DNA from: Bacteroidales bacterium UBA3743
GTDB lineage: Bacteria; Bacteroidota; Bacteroidia; Bacteroidales; Paludibacteraceae
NCBI GenBank assembly: GCA_002371265.1
Contig: DFGT01000017.1
Location: 1 to 64,000, forward strand
Length of the DNA stretch: 64,000 nucleotides
Reading direction: 5' to 3'
Shown here: piece by piece, positions 1-9,310 of the stretch
Layout: every line of letters starts with the position of its first letter
Numbering within the stretch: the first letter of the stretch is position 1
The notes under the pieces: generated by a model
Seen by the model: only the letters and a program-made list of their open reading frames with translations
Databases searched by the model: none
What the model was told of the DNA's origin: nothing
Translations under genes and position numbers: made by a program

Positions 1-2600
1 TTGCTTGAGTCGCTGAATGCCGCATCAGGAACCGGATTGAACTTAATATATACTGTATCCCCTGTCTTACATGTTCCATCTGGATACAATGCATCTATAG
101 CAAAAAGGATAACCGGCATTTCCTTACCACCTAAAGTCTCATCATCGTATGATATTTCCAATGGTTCGATTACATCATTAAGAATACCTTTAGAGTTAGC
201 TGGAATAGTACCAGGTTTCTCAACATCCTTAAACCACTTAATTGCATATCCTACAAAATCAGCAGATGCCCAATCAGCTTGATCTGGTGTTATATCCGCA
301 GCTTGAGACAAAGTAACAGACTCTCCAAAGCACAACTCGATAACATCTTTCTTGTTTTTCTTTGAAGTTCCTTTCTTATCAGACTTTATTTTTATCGGAG
401 CCTTTGGCTCTGTACATGCAGGACACGTTTTCAATGCCTTAATAGGTCCTGATACTGTATAGTTCGCACATGCTTCGCTTGGATTATACTTATAATTCAA
501 ACCAAAATCATCCTCCAAAGTCTCTCTTGATCCAAGAACGACACGGAAATATACATTTTCCTCAGGATCAATCTCTTCAAAGACTGCAGACATGTTTTTT
601 AATGTAGGAGTATCAGTAATTTTACTTCCTGGAACTGGTTTCCATGAACTATTATCCTCAGGATCACCTGTTGTGTACTGGAAAATATAACGCTGATCAT
701 TCTTATAGAAATTAGAGATCATCTTAGTTACATTTACAAACAAATCAACATCATCTCCTTCACATGAAGTTGTATCCTCCTTAAACTGCTCATCAAAATA
801 AAGCTGCACACTTGGAGGCGTACATGTCCAAATCTGGATATCATCCAAAAGCAAGTCGTTACCATCCAAATTATATGCTGCACCACCCACTTTAGAGATA
901 ATCTCAAATTTCATTTTTGGTTCAGCTCCTGTCAAAGTGATTTTTTTCTTTACCTCAATCCACTCAAGACCACTCTTCGTTGAAGAACGTTTTTGAGGAG
1001 AAGATTCAACAGAAACACCTGAATTCAAATCCGTGATTCTTATATAAACCTCCGTTTCATTCTCAGAAGCAGACCAGTTGTTCAAATAACACTTTACAGT
1101 TACTTCTTTATTACACAAATTTGTTATCGTTCTATCATAGATTGTCGCATCTGGCTCATTACCACAGTTTAGGAACAACATCGCTCCATAATCAGAGCCT
1201 CGATATGTGTGATCTGGAGCAAATGTATAACCATTATTTTTAGGAGTTTGACCGTTAAATGTATAAGCTTGCCATTCCCATACAGTACCTGTAGTTGCAC
1301 CATCCCATGTACAAGTCACATTTGCAGCAATTGAATATGTTCCTTCTCCTTTAGGTATACCATCAGCAGGATACGAAGCTGCAAGTTTCTTTTCATCCTC
1401 TGCAGACAAGCCATAAGACCATCCGTTTTTTGCTGTCTTTTTCACTTTTACAGGGTTATTGATATCAGAATAATCCCATACCCAATAGCTGTTTTTTCCT
1501 GTAAAAGTACCAAAATCATCCTGCCAGATAAGTTTCTGAGACATAGGCTCTCCATCATCACTTGTACAACAGATAGCATCAGTCAACTTATGAACATTCG
1601 ACTTTACCTTTTTTCCATCTGGAGTTGTCACTTCTATATAATATTCATGCACTTCATCATTAGATATTTTCTCACTCACATGAGCATACGACTGACTCGT
1701 TGCTCCTGAGATTGGCTTTCCATCACGATACCACTGATACTTACAACCCTGATATGTTGCCGACAAAGCCAATATACCAGACTCACCACCAGCACACACT
1801 TCATCAGGTCCTGTAATCTTAGGATCCAACTCACCATATACCTTTATGCTTCTGATCATAATGGCCTCTCCTTTATTCATTTGCTGAATATAAAAGTTTA
1901 CAGTAAGTTTGTTATCTTGAACAGGACCAAAATCATTAGTTGGTGTTGTCGGATTTGTTATTTCGACCTCTTCACAAGAGCCAGCAGTCGATCCCGGACG
2001 TGCTTCTTTTCCTCCAAACTGAGAATTATTAACACCGATCTTCAAAGCCGAGCTATATCCACTAGACAAATGAGGAGGATCAGCAGCTCCTGATGTATTC
2101 AAATACTTTGTAGAATGCGGGTTACAAACCTCCACCACTACTCTATAATTACCATTGTTCTTTAGACCCACAACAGTCATAGAGAAAACTGGAGAAGTCG
2201 GAGCAAGACCACTTCCATTAGAGATAACCACTCCCCAATCTCCTGAATCTTTATTATCGTAAAAACGCAAAGAATCCAATCTAATAGGATTCGGAGTAAT
2301 AGCATAATGTTGTTTGTCTAAGAATGCAGACTTTTTCGCAGTAGATGCAGTGGAATCTGGCAAAGAAAAATTTGTTCTGAAAGTTGGCAAAACAAAACCG
2401 CCAAAATCATTCTGCATGTCAAAAGAATGATAATAGTCATCCTCACCACCAACTACAGTAAAGTCGGTCGATGCAATCAAAGGCAAATTTGTGGCACCTC
2501 CGCCACCGCCACCTCCTGGCCATTGAGCATAAGCATTGGAACTACCCAACAACAACCCAACAAGAAAAAGCCAAAAAGCTAAAAAACGTTGTGTTTTCAT
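1..2600 (-). CDS. Large secreted Ig-like-domain surface protein, partial (C-terminus outside the window)
   Basis: Open minus-strand frame from the ATG at 2600 to the window edge, 866 codons with no stop, so the C-terminus is missing. It starts with a clear signal peptide (MKTQRF, hydrophobic core, cleavage after AYA) and a run of six Gly. About residues 250-330 form an Ig/PKD-like module (YQWYRDGKPISGAT), a layout common in Bacteroidota surface proteins. Several Cys-containing beta-rich modules follow (GPIKALKTCPAC, FGTFTGKNSYWVWDY). Such proteins usually end in a T9SS or gliding-type sorting domain, but that part is not visible. A PorP/SprF-type gene nearby shows that T9SS is plausible. A TATATTTG -7 box lies at 2679-2686 on this strand. 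No specific function can be assigned; adhesion or matrix roles are inference. Confidence 0.8.
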   Translation of the reverse strand, partial: MKTQRFLAFWLFLVGLLLGSSNAYAQWPGGGGGGGATNLPLIASTDFTVVGGEDDYYHSFDMQNDFGGFVLPTFRTNFSLPDSTASTAKKSAFLDKQHYAITPNPIRLDSLRFYDNKDSGDWGVVISNGSGLAPTSPVFSMTVVGLKNNGNYRVVVEVCNPHSTKYLNTSGAADPPHLSSGYSSALKIGVNNSQFGGKEARPGSTAGSCEEVEITNPTTPTNDFGPVQDNKLTVNFYIQQMNKGEAIMIRSIKVYGELDPKITGPDEVCAGGESGILALSATYQGCKYQWYRDGKPISGATSQSYAHVSEKISNDEVHEYYIEVTTPDGKKVKSNVHKLTDAICCTSDDGEPMSQKLIWQDDFGTFTGKNSYWVWDYSDINNPVKVKKTAKNGWSYGLSAEDEKKLAASYPADGIPKGEGTYSIAANVTCTWDGATTGTVWEWQAYTFNGQTPKNNGYTFAPDHTYRGSDYGAMLFLNCGNEPDATIYDRTITNLCNKEVTVKCYLNNWSASENETEVYIRITDLNSGVSVESSPQKRSSTKSGLEWIEVKKKITLTGAEPKMKFEIISKVGGAAYNLDGNDLLLDDIQIWTCTPPSVQLYFDEQFKEDTTSCEGDDVDLFVNVTKMISNFYKNDQRYIFQYTTGDPEDNSSWKPVPGSKITDTPTLKNMSAVFEEIDPEENVYFRVVLGSRETLEDDFGLNYKYNPSEACANYTVSGPIKALKTCPACTEPKAPIKIKSDKKGTSKKNKKDVIELCFGESVTLSQAADITPDQADWASADFVGYAIKWFKDVEKPGTIPANSKGILNDVIEPLEISYDDETLGGKEMPVILFAIDALYPDGTCKTGDTVYIKFNPVPDAAFSDSS

Positions 2601-2877
2601 AATATATTAACCCTATTAATTTTCAAATTATAAAAGTAAATTAATTATTCCATTACACATTTATACATAATGAGAAAGCAAATATATAAAAAAAAAGACA
2701 AAAAAGTGTTTTTTTGAAAAAAAACGACTAAACTAGATTGTTTTTGTGGAATCAAAACGAGAAAGCAAGATTTTTTGATAAAATTTAGCATGAAAAAAAA
2801 TTGAAGAAAAATTTTCAAAAGAGAAAAAAAAATCACATATTTGCAATACAAATAAATGCAAATTAAATCTATAGAGT

Positions 2878-3105
2878 ATGGAGAGCAAATTAATTGGAGT
2901 CATCGGAGAAAATGCCGGTGTCGTTTGGAGGTTTTTAAATGCATCTTCGAGTGAAAAATTCTCTTTCGAGCAATTGAAGAAGGGAACAAAACTAAAGAAT
3001 GATGAATTATATGCCGCAATCGGTTGGCTGGCAAGAGAAAACAAAATCCAAATTGAGGAGAACGGTTCAAAAGCTTCCTATAGCGCAATTGAATTTTTCT
3101 TCTAA
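2878..3105 (+). CDS. Small winged-helix protein (DUF2582 type)
   Basis: 75-residue protein starting MESKLIGVIGENAGVVWRFL. The pattern of three helices and a short wing (FSFEQLKKGTKLKNDELYAAIGWLARENKI) matches the small winged helix-turn-helix family known as DUF2582, which is widespread in Bacteroidota. The family is thought to bind DNA, but its targets are unknown. It is a single gene, divergent from the large surface protein at 2600 and followed by a strong hairpin shared with the convergent M42 peptidase gene. A near-consensus -7 box (CATATTTG) lies about 40 bp upstream. The function beyond the fold is unknown. Confidence 0.8.
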   Translation: MESKLIGVIGENAGVVWRFLNASSSEKFSFEQLKKGTKLKNDELYAAIGWLARENKIQIEENGSKASYSAIEFFF

Positions 3106-3110
3106 AAAAC

Positions 3111-3138
3111 AAAAGCGATTGGCTCTCCAATCGCTTTT
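3111..3138. terminator. Bidirectional intrinsic terminator
   Basis: Perfect 12-bp stem (AAAAGCGATTGG / CCAATCGCTTTT) with a CTCT loop and A/T runs on both sides. It sits between the convergent winged-helix gene and the M42 peptidase gene, so it can serve both strands. Confidence 0.85.
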
Positions 3139-3190
3139 ATTATTTTAAAATCGAACAACTATCATTGAAGTGCCTATTTAGCATAGATTT

Positions 3191-4291
3191 TCAATAATTG
3201 TGACAAGGAATGAAATCGAAAATCTCATTCTCATTTATCTTCTTTATTGTCTCAATCAACAATGATATAATCGCATCCACATCACGAAGATCACATACTT
3301 CTACAGGTGTATGCATATATCTGTTCGGAATGGAAATCAACGCTGTCGCCACACCTTCTCTTGTAAGCTGAATTTTGCATGTGTCAGTACCTCCAGTGGC
3401 AGAAGAGTTTGTCACATTCTGATATACAATGCCTTTTTCCTCCGCAGTATCCTGCAACAAATGCACCAAAGCGACGTTGTTGTCGGCACAATGACGGATC
3501 ACAGCACCGTCTCCCAATTTACAACTTCCATATTTTATTGCGGAACAATCAGGAACATCTGTAGCAAAGCCGACATCCAGAGCAAAACCGACCTGCGGAT
3601 TGACTTTATACGCACTTGTCACAGCACCACGACATCCGACCTCCTCTTGAGAAGAAGCCACACCATAGACTCCAATCTTCAAATCTTCCTTGGAAAGACG
3701 ACGGATCACCTCAGCTACGATAAAAGCTCCTATTTTATCATCCAAACCTTTGCTGGAAATTCTGTGTTTTCCGATAAAAGAAACATTAGATACAACGGCA
3801 ACAGGATCCCCCACCTGAACCATCTCTTTTGCCTCTTCCGCACTTTCCGCACCTATATCAATCCAAAGTTTATCAAGATCCAATGCCTTTACTCGTTCCT
3901 CAGATGTCTGCAAATGGATGGGTTTCTTTCCTATCACCCCTCTAACCTTGTTGCCGCGCGAAAGAATAACGACTTCAGTTCCAGGAACAGTCAACAAATC
4001 AATGCCACCATGTTTGCGTACATAAATAAAACCATTGTCATCAATGTGCATCACCTGGAATCCTATTTCATCTATATGCCCACAAAGCATGACTTTGAAA
4101 TCCGCATCTGGATTAATCACTCCATAAGAATTACACAAAACGTCACTCTCTACGGCAGCAAACTGATGGACATAATCCATCCAACAATGAGCAGCCTCCA
4201 TCTCATATCCTGAGGGTGAATATGAAGAAAGAAGATTTTCTAAAAAACCGACGCTACTCTCATCAATGTTTTTATAATCTGATAAATCCAT
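3191..4291 (-). CDS. M42 family metallo-aminopeptidase
   Basis: 366 residues, the usual length for the M42 (glutamyl aminopeptidase / endoglucanase-M-like) family. All metal-ligand motifs are visible: CGHIDEIGF (His72, Asp74), GLDDKIGAF (Asp184), SSQEEVGCRG (Glu216 and Glu217, catalytic base and ligand), ALDVGFATD (Asp239) and a C-terminal NRYMHTP (His327). These cytosolic dodecameric enzymes trim N-terminal residues from peptides. It is a single gene with a TAACTTTG -7 box at 4311-4318 on this strand. There is no signal peptide. The family call is firm; substrate preference (acidic or broad) cannot be read from the sequence. Confidence 0.92.
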   Translation of the reverse strand: MDLSDYKNIDESSVGFLENLLSSYSPSGYEMEAAHCWMDYVHQFAAVESDVLCNSYGVINPDADFKVMLCGHIDEIGFQVMHIDDNGFIYVRKHGGIDLLTVPGTEVVILSRGNKVRGVIGKKPIHLQTSEERVKALDLDKLWIDIGAESAEEAKEMVQVGDPVAVVSNVSFIGKHRISSKGLDDKIGAFIVAEVIRRLSKEDLKIGVYGVASSQEEVGCRGAVTSAYKVNPQVGFALDVGFATDVPDCSAIKYGSCKLGDGAVIRHCADNNVALVHLLQDTAEEKGIVYQNVTNSSATGGTDTCKIQLTREGVATALISIPNRYMHTPVEVCDLRDVDAIISLLIETIKKINENEIFDFIPCHNY

Positions 4292-4455
4292 AGTCTTTAA
4301 AATTACGGTGCAAAGTTAATAAAAATTCTTTGCTGTAAACTAATCTTTGGAAACATCTTCATCAATGCCCAATATGTTTGGAGTTTTTCATACAGTTGTC
4401 ATTTTTATGATTTTCTACAATTAAAACGAACACAAAGGTCACCACTAAGATGTAC

Positions 4456-4489
4456 AAAAAAAAAGCGATGTCCAAAAGAACACCGCTTT
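4456..4489 (-). terminator. Terminator of the PorP-like gene
   Basis: Imperfect hairpin (AAAGCG.TGT...ACA.CGCTTT, two mismatches) with an A-run at 4456-4465 that becomes a U-run on the minus strand. It lies just downstream of the gene ending at 4513. Confidence 0.6.
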
Positions 4490-4512
4490 CAATTCCTATT
4501 AAAAATTTCTTA

Positions 4513-5577
4513 TTATCTACAGAAATGCTGAGTCTTACAGAATGAGTAACTTAACATCAACTCATGGTCACCCTTGGTATGTCTACCCCAACCTGTCAAA
4601 AGCAAACCATAAGTATAACCGATATTAAATTTCTTAATTCTAATACCTCCCATTGGTCTCAAGCATAATGGTTGTGAATTTCCTGTATCCAAAGAATGAC
4701 GATACAACAATTCTACCCAATATCCGAAATCCTGACCAGGGACATCCTGCATAAACTTCAAATGGAAATCCAACTGACGCTGACTACCTTTTGATGTATT
4801 AGTATTAGTATTAGTCTCAGTGTCGCTCTCACCACTTGTTTCATCATCGCGATCAATGTTGAACTTGAACATTGCTCCTGGCTCAAATTGCATTCCATCA
4901 CCCAACTGGAAATCATAACCCAAGAAAATAAATGGGTTAATAGGTCTGATAGGCTCTGTTCTACCCATCTCTTCCAATTTTGTAGGAACCAAGTTAGCAA
5001 TAGTTAATCCAGCGAAGAAATTGTCGAACAAGAAATAAGTACCGAAAGTGGCATTGAAATAGTATCCTTTATTCTCACCACCGTTCTCCAATACTTGATC
5101 TATAGCTTGCTGTTCAAACAACTTACTATCAAAACTATAGCCATTAACAACACAAGCAAGTGCAAAAGACAACTGTCTAGTAATGTCTCTTTGCTTCATC
5201 ATATAGCCACGTGTACTACCACCCGACAATGGGATGTGATAGCCCAAAGATACTTGTCCACCTCTTCTTAAAGAGTATCCATTCTGATCTATATACGCGT
5301 AAGCACCAATACCTAGGCGCTCCAATCCGCCGCGTAATCTCGTACGAAAGCTCAGCGTAGTGAAACGTGGAGTTTCACCTTTGCTTCCTTGCACTCCTGA
5401 AAATCCTAAATAACCAGTCCACATGAAGTGAGTACAACGCTCAGCACCAGCAACAGCAGGATTAGCCAAGTAATAATTGTAATAGTACTGATTATAGACG
5501 ATCTCCTCTTGCGCCTTTAGTCCCGTCTGAGATAGCAAGACCATAGTCAATGCTACTAAAATGTGTTTTATCTTCAT
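4513..5577 (-). CDS. PorP/SprF family type IX secretion membrane protein
   Basis: 354 residues with a signal peptide (MKIKHILVALTMVLLSQTGLKAQ) followed by the family signature near the mature N-terminus (YNQYYYNYYLANPAVAGAE). The rest is alternating beta-strand sequence ending in SYSF-like strands, as expected of an outer-membrane barrel. PorP/SprF proteins belong to the type IX secretion system or, as paralogues, help attach particular cargo proteins to the surface. It stands alone, not with porKLMN, so it may be a cargo-specific paralogue (inference). An acidic Asp/Glu/Thr-rich insertion (ESDTETNTNTNT, about residues 255-266) is unusual. It has its own promoter and terminator. Confidence 0.85.
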   Translation of the reverse strand: MKIKHILVALTMVLLSQTGLKAQEEIVYNQYYYNYYLANPAVAGAERCTHFMWTGYLGFSGVQGSKGETPRFTTLSFRTRLRGGLERLGIGAYAYIDQNGYSLRRGGQVSLGYHIPLSGGSTRGYMMKQRDITRQLSFALACVVNGYSFDSKLFEQQAIDQVLENGGENKGYYFNATFGTYFLFDNFFAGLTIANLVPTKLEEMGRTEPIRPINPFIFLGYDFQLGDGMQFEPGAMFKFNIDRDDETSGESDTETNTNTNTSKGSQRQLDFHLKFMQDVPGQDFGYWVELLYRHSLDTGNSQPLCLRPMGGIRIKKFNIGYTYGLLLTGWGRHTKGDHELMLSYSFCKTQHFCR

Positions 5578-5656
5578 TTTTCAACTATTTTGCAACAGTT
5601 CTTAAATAATGGTAATTAGAAATAGGTTTTATCCTAATTCATTTATTAACGTTTGG

Positions 5657-5687
5657 CAAATATAAATAAGTTTAATAAAACGTGCAA
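5657..5687 (-). promoter_or_regulatory. Promoter of the PorP-like gene
   Basis: Minus-strand -7 box TATATTTG (5657-5664) and TTG at 5685-5687 with a 20-bp spacer, matching the Bacteroidota primary-sigma consensus. Confidence 0.6.
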
Positions 5688-5718
5688 TACTTTTTTACTT
5701 TTCTTTACTAAATTCTTG

Positions 5719-7113
5719 TTAATATGCAGCTTTATCTCCCTTTATCATATTAAAAACGGTTTGAAATATGATTCTTACATCTAACCAAAAACTCCAATTT
5801 TCTATATACCACACGTCTTGTTTTACTCGACCTATCATCTGACTTATGTCAGACGTCTCACCTCGGAAACCTGTAACTTGAGCCCAACCGGTGATTCCTG
5901 GCTTAGCCAAATGACGCACCATATATTCATCAATCAGTTTTGAATATTGTTCTGTCTGGCTTACCATGTGTGGACGTGGTCCGACAACAGACATATCTCC
6001 TAATAAAACATTAACAAACTGTGGCATTTCATCCAAATTTGTTTTTCTCAACACCGCACCTACCTTGGTAATACGTGAATCTCCCTTTGTAGCTTGCAGT
6101 CTATCCGCCTCATCATTAACTTTCATCGTACGGAACTTCAAGCAATAGAATTCCTTGCCATTTTTTCCTGTTCTCTTCTGCTTAAAAAATACAGGTCCTG
6201 GCGAAGATAATTTAACAGCTATTGCAAGAATAACATACAACGGCGAGAGTAGCAAAAGGACCAGCAACGAGAATATAATGTCAAAAAGGCGTTTTCCTGT
6301 TCTGTTCCACGGCTCTTCAAGCGGCTCGTCACGGAATAAAATCATTGGAATATTGGCCACATTTACCAACGAGACACCCTTTTTTATATATCTCTGAAAA
6401 TCTGGCACTATCAAACTCTTTACGAAACATCGCTCGGCTTCACGCATTATCTTAAATGAATTTCGGTCGTCACCTGCAGGAAGTGCACTTATCACCTCAT
6501 CAACATCTCCCGTCTTTATCAATTCCAATGCATCTGCCAATGTTCCTTTCACGAGATCGGCATCTACTTTATAATCTGATGGATCTCTGTCATCATATAT
6601 TCCAAGCACATCATATCCTTGTATTCTGCTTTTCCTCAACTCTTCATAAACCTGAGACGCAACATGACCAGCTCCTAGAATAATGACTTTACTGCAATTT
6701 CTAGGCAAATGTCTCCAATAACGATATACGTTTCTTGCAATAAATCTCCATAAAAATACCACTCCAAATAATGTGGTAAAGAATAAAGCAAAAAATCTTA
6801 CAGAGAACTTTATGTCTGCAAGTATAAACGCAACTATCAGTATCAAAGAAAACAAGAAAATAGTGCGGAACACTTTCGACATAATTCCTTCTATCACCGC
6901 CGTCGGCTTGTCAAATATCGTTCCATGCTGCGAAAACGAAACTGCATAGGCCAATGTTGCCAAAGCATGCAACATGTCACGAGACAAATACGGATCAACA
7001 TTATATCCAAAAAAATGGAGCAATACCGCAAGAAGCAAATTCAACAACAGCATCTCTGCGATAAAAACGACACCTTTAAAAAATATATTTTCGTAATTAA
7101 CAAACATATTCAT
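5719..7113 (-). CDS. WcaJ-type undecaprenyl-phosphate sugar phosphotransferase
   Basis: About 464 residues. The N-terminal half has several membrane helices and a CoA-binding-like Rossmann region (VIILGAGHVASQVYEEL). The C-terminal half is the bacterial sugar-transferase domain, with FFKQKRTGKNGKEFYCLKFRTMK, LDEMPQFVNVLLGDMSVVGPRP and KPGITGWAQV. This polyisoprenyl-phosphate hexose-1-phosphate transferase family loads the first sugar, often glucose-1-phosphate, onto undecaprenyl phosphate for capsule or exopolysaccharide. No glycosyltransferase cluster surrounds it here. Start choice is uncertain: a GTG at 7128 lies closer to a purine-rich AAAGAAAG, while ATG codons occur at 7113 and 7107. 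I give the first ATG. Confidence 0.9.
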   Translation of the reverse strand: MNMFVNYENIFFKGVVFIAEMLLLNLLLAVLLHFFGYNVDPYLSRDMLHALATLAYAVSFSQHGTIFDKPTAVIEGIMSKVFRTIFLFSLILIVAFILADIKFSVRFFALFFTTLFGVVFLWRFIARNVYRYWRHLPRNCSKVIILGAGHVASQVYEELRKSRIQGYDVLGIYDDRDPSDYKVDADLVKGTLADALELIKTGDVDEVISALPAGDDRNSFKIMREAERCFVKSLIVPDFQRYIKKGVSLVNVANIPMILFRDEPLEEPWNRTGKRLFDIIFSLLVLLLLSPLYVILAIAVKLSSPGPVFFKQKRTGKNGKEFYCLKFRTMKVNDEADRLQATKGDSRITKVGAVLRKTNLDEMPQFVNVLLGDMSVVGPRPHMVSQTEQYSKLIDEYMVRHLAKPGITGWAQVTGFRGETSDISQMIGRVKQDVWYIENWSFWLDVRIIFQTVFNMIKGDKAAY

Positions 7114-7178
7114 CTGTAAATTAGCCACCTACACTTTCTTTATCAATCAATCCACCCTTTTCAATAGACAGATTATAA

Positions 7179-7208
7179 CAAAGATAGTTAGTTTTGACGA
7201 TAAACAAA
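7179..7208 (-). promoter_or_regulatory. Promoter of the sugar transferase
   Basis: Minus-strand TATCTTTG (7179-7186) with TTTG at 7205-7208 and an 18-bp spacer. It lies in the gap after the M13 peptidase gene and points to the gene starting at 7113 or 7128. Confidence 0.55.
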
Positions 7209-7238
7209 CAAACATCTCTAAAAAAAAGTTAATTTTTA

Positions 7239-9278
7239 TCACCAAATGTTTGCTCGTCTACTTGGATCTATATACATAGAATCTTTCTCAGTAACTCCAA
7301 ATGCATCATACCATTCGTTGATGTGCGGAAGTGCTCCATTCACTCTCCATTTTCCTAATGAGTGAGGATCCTCCTTTGTCCTGCGTATGATTTCCTCTGG
7401 ACGGATATTGTTTGCCCACACTCCAGCATACGACAAAAAGAATCTCTGCTCCGGTGTAAAACCATCCACAACTGGCAATGGATTTGTTTTCATAGCTCTT
7501 TTCAATGCGTTGAAAGAGATTTTTAATCCTCCATGATCTGCCAAATTTTCGCCCAAAGTGAACTTTCCATTCGCATATACTCCTGGAGCCACCTCTATAC
7601 CATTGAAATATTCCATGATGCTGCTTGAGCGAAGTGTAAATAAAGCAGCGTCTTCTGCCGTCCACCAATCTTTGAGATTTCCATCAACATCAAACTGTCT
7701 TCCCTGATCGTCATATCCATGCGTCATCTCGTGGCCGATAACCACTCCAATAGCTCCATAGTTATATGCGTCATCCGCACTCATATCAAAAAATGGCTTC
7801 TGAAGAATTCCAGCTGGGAAACAGATTTCATTTGTAGATGGATTATAATAGGCATTAACAGTCTGCGGATACATATGCCACTCTGTCTTATCCACTGGTT
7901 TTCCCGCCTTTTCCAGCATTATATCAGCCTTGAATCTGCTGATTCTCTTTGTGTTTTCCCAAAGATTCTCATCTGTGATTTCAAGAGACGTGTAGTCTCT
8001 GAACTTATCAGGATATCCGATTTTCACCGTGAGACCAGCCAATTTTTCTTTTGCTTTGACCTTAGTGGAATCACTCATCCACGACAAACTATCCAAACGT
8101 TCTGCATATGAATCCTGCAAATTTTTAACTAGTTGCACCATTCTCTCCTTGTGCGACGCCGGGAAATATTTCTCTACGTACATTTCTCCAAGAGCCTCTC
8201 CCATCGCACTTTCAAGCAACGATACTGCCCTCTTCCATCTTGGAGATGGTTTCTGTCGTCCGGACAAAACTTTACCGTAGAAATCAAAGTTCACATTGTA
8301 GACCTCGTCTCCCAAAGATCCAGCGGCACGGTCGATCAATTGCCATGCCATGTAGTTTTTCAATACGCTTATGTCCTCATTTGCAATCAGTTCCACTGCT
8401 TTCTTAATTGGAGGAATCTGTGAAACGTTAATGGAATCTTCCTTCAAATTGAATTTTCCAAAATATGAATCCCAATCAAACCCGACAAAATCCTCCTTAA
8501 ACTGGCTGTATGAAATCTTGTGGTAATTGTCGTTCGGAACTCGAAGCTGCTCTTTGGTATAGAATGATTCAGCCAACGCTGTCTCAATTTTCATCACGTC
8601 TTCCGTACATTTCTTTGCATCTTCTGCCGAATAGCCAAAGAGTTGCAGCATTCGTCCGACGTGTGCGACAAACTGCTCTCGTATTTTCACCATTGAAGTG
8701 TCTTTTTGAGAAAGGTAGTAGTCACGGCTTCCAAGAGACAGTCCACTTTGATATGTGTGGAGCATATTCATTTTGCTGTTTTTGTCGTCGGCTCCAATAT
8801 AAAAAGCAAAAAATACATTCACGTCGATCTTATGCAAATCAGCAATCAACGCAGGCAGCTGATCTTTACTCTGCACGGTGTCAATTGCACGGAGATCCTC
8901 AGTCAAAGGCGTTTTTCCTATGGAATTCAGTTTTGTCGAATCCATATAAAGATTATAGAGAGTGCAAAGTTTGTCTCCGACGCTGCCTTTCTCAAATTGT
9001 TTCGTAGACAGATCCTCAATAAGCGACTTCATCTGCTGCTTATTCAATTCGCCCACCTGCTCAAATGAGCCATAACGAGCATACTCACCCGTCAAAGGAT
9101 TCTTTTTCATCCATCCGCCACACGCGAACTGATAAAAATCATTCCTTGGGTCGACGGTAGTGTCTAAATTTGTCTTGTCGATTCCCGACTCTACAACATT
9201 TGTCTGCTTTTCTCCGCCTCCACATGAAGCCATGGAGATAATAGTAGCAGGCAGCAACGTCAACATAATCTTCTTCAT
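7239..9278 (-). CDS. pepO: M13 family (neprilysin/PepO-like) zinc endopeptidase lipoprotein
   Basis: 679 residues from the ATG at 9278; a further-upstream TTG at 9290 would put MINE before the MKKIM start and looks less natural. The N-terminus is a lipoprotein signal (IISMASCGGG). The mature part has the M13 N-terminal domain (DPRNDFYQFACGGWMKKNPL) and the catalytic motif HEMTHGYDDQGRQFD (516-520). The third zinc ligand is in GENLADHGGL (Glu577), and the family C-terminal Trp is present. These enzymes cut short peptides outside the cytoplasm. It is the last gene of a run with the ABC-F ATPase (20 bp upstream) and a small lipoprotein. Confidence 0.93.
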   Translation of the reverse strand: MKKIMLTLLPATIISMASCGGGEKQTNVVESGIDKTNLDTTVDPRNDFYQFACGGWMKKNPLTGEYARYGSFEQVGELNKQQMKSLIEDLSTKQFEKGSVGDKLCTLYNLYMDSTKLNSIGKTPLTEDLRAIDTVQSKDQLPALIADLHKIDVNVFFAFYIGADDKNSKMNMLHTYQSGLSLGSRDYYLSQKDTSMVKIREQFVAHVGRMLQLFGYSAEDAKKCTEDVMKIETALAESFYTKEQLRVPNDNYHKISYSQFKEDFVGFDWDSYFGKFNLKEDSINVSQIPPIKKAVELIANEDISVLKNYMAWQLIDRAAGSLGDEVYNVNFDFYGKVLSGRQKPSPRWKRAVSLLESAMGEALGEMYVEKYFPASHKERMVQLVKNLQDSYAERLDSLSWMSDSTKVKAKEKLAGLTVKIGYPDKFRDYTSLEITDENLWENTKRISRFKADIMLEKAGKPVDKTEWHMYPQTVNAYYNPSTNEICFPAGILQKPFFDMSADDAYNYGAIGVVIGHEMTHGYDDQGRQFDVDGNLKDWWTAEDAALFTLRSSSIMEYFNGIEVAPGVYANGKFTLGENLADHGGLKISFNALKRAMKTNPLPVVDGFTPEQRFFLSYAGVWANNIRPEEIIRRTKEDPHSLGKWRVNGALPHINEWYDAFGVTEKDSMYIDPSRRANIW

Positions 9279-9310
9279 CTCATTAATCAAATATCATATA
9301 ACTAAGCATT

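Noticed and set aside
2645..3130. Minus-strand frames across the winged-helix gene and the AT-rich gap
   Set aside because: Phe-rich low-complexity reading of AT-rich DNA; the plus-strand DUF2582 gene explains the region.
3311..4213. Plus-strand open frame of 300 codons
   Set aside because: Lies fully antisense to the M42 peptidase gene, whose metal ligands are all intact; composition (many Cys, His, Ser) is that of an antisense frame.
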